Below, piece by piece: positions 55,337 to 63,114 of a DNA stretch of 64,000 bases. The stretch is taken from NCBI RefSeq assembly GCF_019890935.1, contig NZ_CP082333.1:2878001-2942000 (forward strand), in the 5' to 3' direction. Positions within the stretch are counted from its first letter, which is position 1; each line of letters starts with the position of its first letter. The stretch is from Exiguobacterium acetylicum (lineage in GTDB: Bacteria; Bacillota; Bacilli; Exiguobacteriales; Exiguobacteriaceae). The notes below the pieces were generated by a model that saw only the letters and a program-made list of their open reading frames with translations, had not been told where the DNA came from and searched no databases. The position numbers were made by a program, and so were the translations under genes.

Positions 55337-55804
55337 TTACCGTTTCCACCACGCACGTTCGATTTCACCCATCGAGACGTACGCGGGATCGATTTGTTTG
55401 GCTAACCGGTTTAGTCGAGTGACACCTAGACTGACTCCACCAACCCAAAAGAGGAAGATGCCAAATAGATAACCAGGGGAACTTGGAATCGACAGCATGA
55501 CGACAGCAATCAACCACGCTACGACATAACCGATGATTGTCAAACGAGCTACTTTTTGAACAGTTTGTTGATAGATAGTCGGTGTTAAATACGACTTCAT
55601 GAGTCGTAGCCGGACGATTTCTCGAGCGACTGCGGTCGCGCAAAGACAAAAGAGCATGATTGGGAAAAAGACGGATGCAATTGACGTCATAAACCAAGCA
55701 AATACTGCAAAAATCAATCCAGGGATCAAAAAGAAATAGGCGACGACACGCACCGGTCGTTTCATTACATTCAGACGTGCTTGTCGCTCGAATAGGTGTT
55801 CCAT
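55337..55804 (-). CDS. Small membrane protein with C-terminal D-P-x-Y motif (third of triplet)
   Basis: 155 aa with four hydrophobic helices in two hairpins (VRVVAYFFLIPGLIFAVFAWF, SIASVFFPIMLFCLCATAVA; IGYVVAWLIAVVMLSIP, YLFGIFLFWVGGVSLG). It ends KQIDPAYVSMGEIERAWWKR. The D-P-x-Y-[IV]-[ST]-x-x-E-[IV] motif recurs in the two genes before it. It overlaps the second gene by 34 bases, with AAAGGAA before the ATG. No family recognised. Confidence 0.72.
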   Translation of the reverse strand: MEHLFERQARLNVMKRPVRVVAYFFLIPGLIFAVFAWFMTSIASVFFPIMLFCLCATAVAREIVRLRLMKSYLTPTIYQQTVQKVARLTIIGYVVAWLIAVVMLSIPSSPGYLFGIFLFWVGGVSLGVTRLNRLAKQIDPAYVSMGEIERAWWKR

Positions 55805-56280
55805 TGCGATGTTCCTTTCTGTCTGACGAAGCGGGCTACTTCTCCGTCACTGATATAGTCCGGATCACGCGCCCCATCACGTCGGATGATCCATTCGCTG
55901 ATGAAATAGAGCGGTGTTAAAATCGCAAAAATTGCCACAAGCATCTGCCAGAACGGTCCCTCGATCGTCTGGGTGATGACGACCGTCAAGACAGCGTACA
56001 GCAGGACGTGACTACCAATGCGGAGTAAAAATTGGCGACGGACCTGCGCTTTTGAGATGTAGCCGTCTAAAATTTTTCGTTTTTTTAGTTGGTAGCGAAA
56101 ATCAGAGCCGAGAAAAAGGGCTGGAATCGTCAAAATCAACAAGGGGATATCGGTCCACTCGATCAGCATACCAACTGTTATGAATAAGAGCACGTTCCAG
56201 TACCAGCGTGTGCCGAGCCACTCGACATCCCGGTACGCGAGCGCAAGTTTTTGTAGACGTTCTTCACGAGCCGTTTGCAT
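55771..56280 (-). CDS. Small membrane protein with C-terminal D-P-x-Y motif (second of triplet)
   Basis: 169 aa. Two hairpins of hydrophobic helices (WYWNVLLFITVGMLIEW, PLLILTIPALFLG; SHVLLYAVLTVVIT, MLVAIFAILTPLYFISEWII) and a C-terminal motif ARDPDYISDGEVARFVRQ, followed by a hydrophilic tail not seen in the other two. ATG at 56280, about 7 bases after AAAGGAGAAG, starts 13 bases after the first gene ends. No family recognised. Confidence 0.72.
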   Translation of the reverse strand: MQTAREERLQKLALAYRDVEWLGTRWYWNVLLFITVGMLIEWTDIPLLILTIPALFLGSDFRYQLKKRKILDGYISKAQVRRQFLLRIGSHVLLYAVLTVVITQTIEGPFWQMLVAIFAILTPLYFISEWIIRRDGARDPDYISDGEVARFVRQKGTSQWNTYSSDKHV

Positions 56281-56293
56281 AGTACCTTCTCCT

Positions 56294-56746
56294 TTAGCGC
56301 GCTTTGTGAATTTCTTTTTCCGTGATATACGTTGGATCAATCTTTCGTGAGATGAACTCTAACGTTTTTCGACAGATCCAGTAGAACGGAATGACGATGA
56401 TGATCAGACCGAGCAAAAAAGACGTGTTCGGTCGATCGGCTGCCCAGACAATTAGACCGGCAAGCGCTCCGTATTGTAAGATGCCGATCAGCACATGTAC
56501 CTGATAGAGCCGTCTTGCTGAATCCTCTGATGTGTATTCTGCAACAAGCGCGAACCGCTTTCGTTGTAGTAACATGTCATAGCCAAAATACAATAACGGG
56601 ACGATCATCGCGTAGACTGGTTTCTCGAGTGTGTTACTGAGCGCTAAGAATGCCGCAAGCATGACCCACATGCCGGTCTTCGTCTTCTGATGCATCTCTT
56701 CGTACAGCGCCGCCAAGGCATCCGTTTGTGTATGTACGTGTTCCAT
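56294..56746 (-). CDS. Small membrane protein with C-terminal D-P-x-Y motif (first of triplet)
   Basis: 150 aa. Hydrophobic segments at about residues 25-60 (MWVMLAAFLALS, VYAMIVPLLYFGYDMLL) and 85-130 (HVLIGILQYGALAGLIVWAAD, FLLGLIIIVIPFYWICRK), ending RKIDPTYITEKEIHKAR. I chose ATG at 56746, 6 bases after AGAGGTGG. It is the first gene of the three. All have a similar size, layout and end, so they look like diverged copies of one ancestor. Confidence 0.72.
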   Translation of the reverse strand: MEHVHTQTDALAALYEEMHQKTKTGMWVMLAAFLALSNTLEKPVYAMIVPLLYFGYDMLLQRKRFALVAEYTSEDSARRLYQVHVLIGILQYGALAGLIVWAADRPNTSFLLGLIIIVIPFYWICRKTLEFISRKIDPTYITEKEIHKAR

Positions 56747-56819
56747 GATCATCCACCTCTCTATACTGTCATATACTTACATTTTACTAGATTGGTTTCA
56801 TCTGTAGTACGATTTTCGA

Positions 56820-56856
56820 AAAAAAAAGACGTCCTACCGCTTAGGGTAAGACATCT
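56820..56856 (-). terminator. Terminator of the 52-residue membrane protein gene
   Basis: AGATGTCTTACC pairs with GGTAGGACGTCT, then more than eight T on the minus strand. Confidence 0.85.
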
Positions 56857-56866
56857 TCCATGAAGA

Positions 56867-57025
56867 CTACGCACTGACCTGAATGATCAGATAAATGACG
56901 CTATAGGCAACGATCGCGAGCGGTATCATCGCGACACCAATCAGCCAACCGTTTTTGTCGCGGATACCGAGATATAAGACGAGACACCCTACGATGAAGG
57001 CGATTAAGGTCGTGAACGGATTCAT
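56867..57025 (-). CDS. 52-residue two-TM membrane protein
   Basis: A short gene with a very good ribosome site (GAGGGGGAACAACC before ATG at 57025), an open frame of 52 codons and its own terminator. The product has two helices (TTLIAFIVGCLVLYLGI and IGVAMIPLAIVAYSVIYLII) joined by a short polar turn RDKNGW. Not recognised. It lies between the triplet and the Vpr-like protease on the same strand. Confidence 0.75.
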   Translation of the reverse strand: MNPFTTLIAFIVGCLVLYLGIRDKNGWLIGVAMIPLAIVAYSVIYLIIQVSA

Positions 57026-57109
57026 GGTTGTTCCCCCTCTGACTTGTTTCTGTTCTTAAAATTCCCCCTCTTCTCATCTCATAAACCCTTCAAGGCGCTT
57101 CGGCACGCA

Positions 57110-57139
57110 AGAAAAGCCAGACGGATTTCCGCCTGACTT
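57110..57139 (-). terminator. Terminator of the subtilase gene
   Basis: AGTCAGGCGG pairs with CCGTCTGGCT, followed by TTTTCTT on the minus strand. Confidence 0.8.
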
Positions 57140-57152
57140 CATCTTTTGTTCC

Positions 57153-60100
57153 TTATTTTTTCGTGATGACGACTGTTTTCGTAACAACGTGTCCACCGAG
57201 GTCCTTCAGTTTCAAGTTGTACGTGTTTTTCCCCTTCTTGAGTGTCACTTTTTTCGTGATTGTCTTTTTGAAGGCTTTCATCTCGTACGGCTCTTTGAAC
57301 GTCCGGCGGTATTCCGCGCTACCGTTGAAGTCAAAGCGTAATTCGCTATAGTTATCGCGAAGAACGATCTTCATCTCAGCTGTTTTTGTTTTGCTTGAAA
57401 CGGTTTTTGGTGCTGTGACGCGAATCGTCGGTAATTCTGTGTCGATGATGACTTGACGACTGAACGCCACACGGTTTCCTTTACCATCGTACGCTTCGAC
57501 CTTGAATGACTTGACGCCATCCGTCGTATACGTCACGTCGTGGCTGAAAGCATAGTTTTGTTGAGCCGCATCGAAGCGAAGTTTGACAGATTTACCATTG
57601 ATTTTGAACGATTTGATGCCTGATTCATCAGAGACGTGACCTGCGATGTTGATGACTTTTGATGTCGCAAGACCAAGTGCGACTGGTGTATCGATTTGAA
57701 CGTTCGGTACCGCTTTATCGACACCTGTCGTGTTGACGTCTTTTTTCACACTGTTTCCTGCATAATCCTTCACGACGAAGGCAATCTTCGCGCGCTCTGG
57801 AAGATCCGTCAACGTGTACGCTTTTTCTGTTGCAGCAAGCGGTTGTTTCAAGACACTCTTACCATTGACGAGAATATCGTATGACGCGACACCTGTTCCT
57901 TGGTCACCTGCTGTCCACGAGAGCGTTGATTTTGACGCATCCCATTTCACGGTTGCGGCTGGTTTTTTCGTATCGACATAGACTGGGAAGAGGTTCGACT
58001 GCCATTTTGCATTCGGATAATCGATTACGGATTTGACTTTGTAGTAGTAAAGACCATCCTTGACCGGTTTCCCGTTGATCGTTCCGTCCCAAGCAGCGCT
58101 TGTGACTGGTGTGTATCCGTCCTCTGAACCGCTATCATAGTAGTTCTTGACGACGTCCGTTTGCGTATCGAGCTTCTGAAGCGTTGCTTTGTTCCGGTCA
58201 AGAATCGAGTACTCGACTTTTTTCGCATTACGGAGGAACGAGATGATCGGGAATGCTTCATCTGCGCTACCATCGTTGTTTGGTGAGAACGAGACTTTGT
58301 TCGCGACGACATCGCCCGCAGCATCTGCGCCGAGGAATTCGAAGTTATCCTTCACTTCTGTTGCTAGACCTGTCAAACCGTAGAACGTGTTGTCTTCATC
58401 GTATAATGGTGCGTCTAGAATCGGAGCTTGATCCCATTTTCCTTTGAAGCCAACGTAAGGAACCGTCAATTCTGGATTCTTACTCTTCGTATCGATCAGA
58501 CGGACGAATCCTTCGACGAAGTAGCCGTTCTCAAAGACTTGTTCGAGCGGAAGTTCGTTTGCCCAGTCCGTTGTATCCTTCAGATCAACCGATACACTGA
58601 CTTTCGTTGAGCTCTTCGGATTAATCGAGACCGAACTTGCTTTCTTCGAGCCAACTGCGAATGAGATCGGATATGTGCCTTTGTTTGCATCCACCGTACC
58701 GATCGTTCCCTTTTTAAAGATGCCGTTTGCTTCGAGGAAGTTTGATCCTTCTGCACCGAGATCTGATTGAACCGTTCCGGCTAACTTATATGTCACTTTT
58801 TCACTGCTGTAGTTTTTCAAATCAAGTGTGAACGTGAACTTCTCGCCGACTTCCTTCAAGGATGCCTTACCTTCACCTGACTTCGTCTCTGTGACGACGA
58901 CTGGTGTCTTCATGGCAGCACGAAGATCCATCAATCCAGCTCCCTCACGACGTGGGGAGTAGAAGTTGCCTGTTTTTAGCTGCGCATTGTATTTTCCTTG
59001 ATCGAGTTGCGGACGCGACGTGTTCATCAAGATGTTCTTCGCGAGCTTGACGCGTGTCGCACCATCGACTTTGAAGTCCTTCGCGATCCGTTGCATGACG
59101 AGTGCCGTTCCACCAGCGACGTGTGGTGCCGCCATCGATGTTCCACTCATGACACCATACTCGTTATCGTTGAGCGTCGAGTAGATTTTTCCACCTGGTG
59201 CCGTGATTTCTGGCTTGAAGTCAAGGCTTGGTGTGACACCCCAAGACGTGAAGTCAGACATTTGTCCTGCGACCGGGTTATCGGCTGAGACTGCTTTTCC
59301 GTCGAACGTGACAGCGATTGCCTTGCCCTCTTTTGCTTTTGCTTCAAGATCGTTTCCGTCTGCGATGCTGAGCGTGACGAGTGGAATCGTCGGATTGTTG
59401 AGCGCCATGCTGACGTAATCCCCATGATCGACTCGACCGCGGACGATGACACCTGCTGCCCCTTGCTTCTCAGCTTCTGCTTGGATCATGCCGTAGTTGA
59501 AACCACCGTTACGCACGACGAAGACGACTTTCCCTTTGACGTCTTTGCCTTCGTAGTTCGAAGCTTGACCGTCACCGACATAGACGACATCCTTCTTCTC
59601 TTTATCGAAGACAGCAATCGGATTCGGTGAATCTTGTTTTTGGTATGCCAAATAACCAGCATCCTGACCGTCGATCGTCAGCGCCATGCCTTCGAGTGTC
59701 AATTTCGTATTTTCGAGTGATGCGACTTGGAGTGCTTGGCTCGTTAAACCTGGTGCACCGACGACACCGATATCCGGGTTTGCTGTGTACGGATTACCTG
59801 CACCATGACCTGCGAATGCCGAGTTACCAGCAGAAATCGCACACAAGATACCGTTGTTCATCGCGTTGACGATTGCGCGTTGTTCTGGATCATCTGCATT
59901 GACGAACGATGCCGTCGAACCGAGACTCATGTTGATGACATCGGCTCCGAGTGCAATTGCATCATCGATCGCTTTAATGTAGATATCGCTGAATGTCGAT
60001 GGCATTCCTGGATCGTTTCCGAAGACTTTCATCGCGAGGAGTTGTGTTTCCGGAGCGACCCCTTTGATACCGCCGTTTGCTTCATCGCCGTTTGCTCCGA

Positions 60101-60899
60101 CCGTACCCGCGACGTGCATCCCGTGCATTGATGCGCCCGCACCTAAATCACGGATTTCGCTATCGTGATCGGCATAGTTATAGCCGTACGGTACTTTTTC
60201 CGTGAAGTACTTTCCTTTTAAGCCTTTTGTTTCTTTCGCACTATCGACTTTCGAAGAAGTCAAATCGATCTTCGTTTCTGGGCTCAAGACCATGTCCTTA
60301 TGCGATGGATCGATTCCCGTATCGATGACGGCAACGATTGTTCCTTCCCCTTTAAAACCATAGTCCTGCCATGTTTCCTTCGCATTGACCATGTCCTTGC
60401 TGTACAGCATGTCTGGCTTGGCACCTTTAGCAACTTCCGGACGCGCGTATTCATGGGCGATATGTACGCTCTTGACTCCGCTCAGTTGTTTGATGTCTTC
60501 GATGTCTCCGAACTTGACTTCACCACTGAATCCGTTGATGACGGTTGTGAAGCTTTCCTTATATGTAACGGGAATCGCCTTTTTAGCGATGGCTGACTTG
60601 ACTGATTTTTGGACGTTGACGAGACGATCTTTGATCGACTCTTTTTCGGCATTGCTCAATGTGCTATACCGCTTGTTTTGAGCCTGGGCGATTTGAATCG
60701 CCGGCTTCTCTTCCATCTCGATGACGACACGGACTTTATCCGATTGTTTGTAGTTCTTCTCTTGCCCCGATTTCTTCAGCGAGAGTGCTTGCGGTTTTTG
60801 ACCCGTTGCTTTGTCTTGCGACGACAGTGCACCTTGCGCACTGACTAGATTGGAAGACGTCATTAAGACGGCTGCCATAAGTGCAATCTTCTTCTTCAT
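57153..60899 (-). CDS. Vpr-like secreted S8 serine protease with PA insert and Ig-like C-terminus
   Basis: 1248 aa subtilase. Signal peptide about 1-21 (VSAQG), an I9 propeptide about 55-150, catalytic triad Asp193 (VIDTGID), His259 (SMHGMHVAGT) and Ser588 (SGTSMAAPH), oxyanion Asn359 (ISAGNS). A PA domain is inserted at about 400-540. An Fn3-like domain and several Ig-like domains fill 640-1248, the end reading KKGKNTYNLKLKDLGGHVVTK. ATG at 60899 follows AAAAGGGGAAAA; a longer frame to 61004 is not supported. It degrades external protein. Confidence 0.93.
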   Translation of the reverse strand: MKKKIALMAAVLMTSSNLVSAQGALSSQDKATGQKPQALSLKKSGQEKNYKQSDKVRVVIEMEEKPAIQIAQAQNKRYSTLSNAEKESIKDRLVNVQKSVKSAIAKKAIPVTYKESFTTVINGFSGEVKFGDIEDIKQLSGVKSVHIAHEYARPEVAKGAKPDMLYSKDMVNAKETWQDYGFKGEGTIVAVIDTGIDPSHKDMVLSPETKIDLTSSKVDSAKETKGLKGKYFTEKVPYGYNYADHDSEIRDLGAGASMHGMHVAGTVGANGDEANGGIKGVAPETQLLAMKVFGNDPGMPSTFSDIYIKAIDDAIALGADVINMSLGSTASFVNADDPEQRAIVNAMNNGILCAISAGNSAFAGHGAGNPYTANPDIGVVGAPGLTSQALQVASLENTKLTLEGMALTIDGQDAGYLAYQKQDSPNPIAVFDKEKKDVVYVGDGQASNYEGKDVKGKVVFVVRNGGFNYGMIQAEAEKQGAAGVIVRGRVDHGDYVSMALNNPTIPLVTLSIADGNDLEAKAKEGKAIAVTFDGKAVSADNPVAGQMSDFTSWGVTPSLDFKPEITAPGGKIYSTLNDNEYGVMSGTSMAAPHVAGGTALVMQRIAKDFKVDGATRVKLAKNILMNTSRPQLDQGKYNAQLKTGNFYSPRREGAGLMDLRAAMKTPVVVTETKSGEGKASLKEVGEKFTFTLDLKNYSSEKVTYKLAGTVQSDLGAEGSNFLEANGIFKKGTIGTVDANKGTYPISFAVGSKKASSVSINPKSSTKVSVSVDLKDTTDWANELPLEQVFENGYFVEGFVRLIDTKSKNPELTVPYVGFKGKWDQAPILDAPLYDEDNTFYGLTGLATEVKDNFEFLGADAAGDVVANKVSFSPNNDGSADEAFPIISFLRNAKKVEYSILDRNKATLQKLDTQTDVVKNYYDSGSEDGYTPVTSAAWDGTINGKPVKDGLYYYKVKSVIDYPNAKWQSNLFPVYVDTKKPAATVKWDASKSTLSWTAGDQGTGVASYDILVNGKSVLKQPLAATEKAYTLTDLPERAKIAFVVKDYAGNSVKKDVNTTGVDKAVPNVQIDTPVALGLATSKVINIAGHVSDESGIKSFKINGKSVKLRFDAAQQNYAFSHDVTYTTDGVKSFKVEAYDGKGNRVAFSRQVIIDTELPTIRVTAPKTVSSKTKTAEMKIVLRDNYSELRFDFNGSAEYRRTFKEPYEMKAFKKTITKKVTLKKGKNTYNLKLKDLGGHVVTKTVVITKK

Positions 60900-61080
60900 G
60901 CGTTCGTTTTCCCCTTTTCTGTAAAACCATAGTAGTACTACTGATAAAACAGTTAAACGAAAATTCTGTATATTTAGTTTAATGAATTTAATGGAAATAA
61001 ACAATTTATATTTGCCTATTTTTTTAATTTATTTGTTTTACGTGACATTTTATATTTTTGAGGAATTTAACTGGGAGTAA

Positions 61081-61112
61081 AATAAAAACTCCTCGACGCC
61101 TCGAGGAGTTGG
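61081..61112 (-). terminator. Terminator of the tRNA-Ala gene
   Basis: AACTCCTCGA pairs with TCGAGGAGTT, followed by TTTATTTTA on the minus strand. Confidence 0.85.
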
Positions 61113-61123
61113 ATGTTTGATAT

Positions 61124-61199
61124 TGGTGGAGACTATCGGGATCGAACCGACGACCTTTTGGCTGCCAGCCAAACGCTCTCCCAGCTGAGCTAAGCCCCC
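61124..61199 (-). tRNA. tRNA-Ala (anticodon GGC)
   Basis: 76 bases with encoded CCA. Acceptor GGGGGCT pairs with AGTCTCC and includes the G3-U70 pair that identifies alanine tRNA. The anticodon stem TTTGG/CCAAA carries loop CTGGCAG, so the anticodon is GGC (reads GCC and GCT). D and T arms (GCTC/GAGC, GTCGG/CCGAT with TTCGATC) are normal. It stands alone between the protease gene and tatC. Confidence 0.97.
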
Positions 61200-61303
61200 A
61201 TGAATTATCTTTAGTATACGCATCGCTAACTGCTTTATCAATATAAAAATAACGCTTTCATAAAAAAGAATCCCTTCCAAAATCGTCGGAAGGAATTCAC
61301 GAT

Positions 61304-62083
61304 TCATTTATTCAATTCACGCATCAAATCCGCCTGTCGTTCAAGCTCTGCCTGTTGCTCGAGGATCAAGACCTTTTTGTACGTCCGCGCAGAAATCAAG
61401 ATGCTGATCTCATAGAGAACGAACAATGGAACCGAGATCATCAAGTGTGACGTCACGTCCGGCGGTGCGATCAATGCCGCAACGACGAACAGCGCAAAGT
61501 ACGCATATTTCCGATTCTTTCGCATGAAATATGGCGTCACGAGACCAAGACGTGTCAGGAACATCGTCACGACCGGCAATTGGAACAGAAGACCAAACGG
61601 CATCGTCAACCGGATTAAGAAACTGAAGTAGTTCTCGACTCCGATGACTTGTTCGATTCCGAGCTCTTTCCCGAGATCCGTTGAGACTTCAAGCAAAAAG
61701 GGAAGCAACCAGAAATACGAGAAGGCTACGCCAGCCAAAAACAGAAAGAAGATGACCGGAATATACGTCAATGTCGCTTTTTGCTCCTTGTCATAAAGTC
61801 CTGGTCGGACGAATGCCCAGAGTTGATACATCCAGAACGGTGACGCTAAAATCAGCGCAATGATGAACGCAAGATTCAAATACAACATTAAAGGATCGGC
61901 GACGTTGAAGGCATTCAAACCGATGCCGAGCTCTTTTAAGTCCGCTTGCAAGAAGCGAACGAGCGGTCGGACGAGCGGAAATGCGACAGCGAACAGGACG
62001 ACGACGATGATAAGCGACCAGACGATCCGCTTACGCAGTTCGTCAAGGTGCGACGTCATGCTTTGCTCTTGATCAACCGTCAT
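61304..62083 (-). CDS. tatC: Sec-independent protein translocase TatC
   Basis: 259 aa, six TM helices. SHLDELRKRIVWSL at the N-terminus, FVRPGLYDKEQK in the first periplasmic/cytoplasmic loop and the family FGLLFQLPVV segment are present. It receives folded proteins with twin-arginine signals and acts with TatA. It follows tatA by about 7 bases, with GAGAAGTGA before the ATG. Matches tatCY in Bacillus. Confidence 0.96.
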   Translation of the reverse strand: MTVDQEQSMTSHLDELRKRIVWSLIIVVVLFAVAFPLVRPLVRFLQADLKELGIGLNAFNVADPLMLYLNLAFIIALILASPFWMYQLWAFVRPGLYDKEQKATLTYIPVIFFLFLAGVAFSYFWLLPFLLEVSTDLGKELGIEQVIGVENYFSFLIRLTMPFGLLFQLPVVTMFLTRLGLVTPYFMRKNRKYAYFALFVVAALIAPPDVTSHLMISVPLFVLYEISILISARTYKKVLILEQQAELERQADLMRELNK

Positions 62084-62090
62084 GATTCAA

Positions 62091-62288
62091 TCACTTCTCT
62101 TTCGGTTCGTCCTTTTTATCGTCGTCCATGATGCCGTTCGTGGCATTCTTGAACTCTTTCAATGTCTGACCTGCAGCGCGTCCGAATTCTGGTAACTTCT
62201 TCGGTCCGAAAATGATCAATGCGACGACCGCGATTAATCCGATGCTCGCAGGTCCGATACCTAGTGTGAGCGGAATAAGGTTTTCCAT
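62091..62288 (-). CDS. tatA: Sec-independent translocase TatA
   Basis: 65 aa. One TM helix ([14 protein letters not shown]), then the amphipathic [21 protein letters not shown] and an acidic/lysine tail. The start overlaps the rex stop by one base (TAATG). With TatC it forms a minimal Gram-positive Tat system, as no tatB is present. Confidence 0.96.
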   Translation of the reverse strand: MENLIPLTLGIGPASIGLIAVVALIIFGPKKLPEFGRAAGQTLKEFKNATNGIMDDDKKDEPKEK

Positions 62289-62947
62289 TATGATTTCACT
62301 CCTTCAGCTGATTGCGAATAATGCTTCATGAAATAAACTAACGACTGCAACTCGATCGATAAATCAATGTGATGGACCCGGACGCTAGCTGGCACGTTCA
62401 ACCGCGCTGGCGTAAAGTTCAGGATGCCTGTCACACCATACTCGACTAACTCATCCGCTACTGACTGCGCGAACTGGGATGGAACCGTCAAGATGGCAAC
62501 ATCGACCTGATTCGCTTCGATTTGTTCTTTCATGTCCGAAACATGATAGATTGGAACGTCATGCGTCGTTGTTCCGACCTTCTCTTCGTCCGCATCAAAC
62601 GCAACGACTATCCGAGTACTATTATTCTTTAAAAAGTTATAATTTGCAAACGCTGTTCCGAGATGACCGACCCCGATTAAGGCAACATTCGTCACCTCAT
62701 CTTGATTCAAGGTTTTGCGGAAAAACGTTAAGAGATGTTGAACGTTATATCCATACCCCTTCTTCCCTAATGCCCCAAAGTAGGAAAAATCGCGACGAAT
62801 CGTTGCTGAATCAACCTTCACCGCCTCGCTTAACTCAGCAGAAGAGACGCGGAGCTTGCCTGAATTGTATAAACTTTGGATGAAGCGATAATATAGCGGC
62901 AACCGTTTTGCTGTCGCTTGTGGAATTTTTGTGTCTGGTCCATTCAT
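62288..62947 (-). CDS. rex: Redox-sensing transcriptional repressor Rex
   Basis: 219 aa. N-terminal winged helix ([52 protein letters not shown], read in parts) and a C-terminal NADH-binding Rossmann domain ([14 protein letters not shown]). It represses fermentation and respiration genes when NADH/NAD+ is low. ATG at 62947 follows GAAGGGGGAAC. First gene of rex-tatA-tatC, as in Bacillus. A Rex-like site overlaps its own promoter. Confidence 0.95.
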   Translation of the reverse strand: MNGPDTKIPQATAKRLPLYYRFIQSLYNSGKLRVSSAELSEAVKVDSATIRRDFSYFGALGKKGYGYNVQHLLTFFRKTLNQDEVTNVALIGVGHLGTAFANYNFLKNNSTRIVVAFDADEEKVGTTTHDVPIYHVSDMKEQIEANQVDVAILTVPSQFAQSVADELVEYGVTGILNFTPARLNVPASVRVHHIDLSIELQSLVYFMKHYSQSAEGVKS

Positions 62948-63018
62948 CCTGCAGTTCCCCCTTCGGCCACATCCATCGTGGCACCCAAATCTTTGCAAAA
63001 AGCTTTCTACTCTCCTTG

Positions 63019-63047
63019 ATTGTAAACCACTTCACATAGAGTCACAA
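63019..63047 (-). promoter_or_regulatory. rex promoter with an overlapping Rex-like operator
   Basis: On the minus strand TTGTGA (63042-63047), 17 bases, TACAAT (63019-63024). TTGTAA-N6-TCACAT (63020-63037) matches TTGTGA-N6-TCACAA at 10 of 12 positions and covers the -10 box, which would allow autorepression. Confidence 0.6.
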
Positions 63048-63114
63048 ATAATATATTCCGCAGGACCTCGCGCTTTTGTTCGTGATAGACTAAAGGGTGG
63101 AAGGATGGATGGAA

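Noticed and set aside
61050-61307. 85-residue minus-strand frame across the tRNA
   Set aside because: It translates through tRNA-Ala and its terminator (GGLAQLGERLAGSQ is the usual translation of a tRNA), so it is not a gene.
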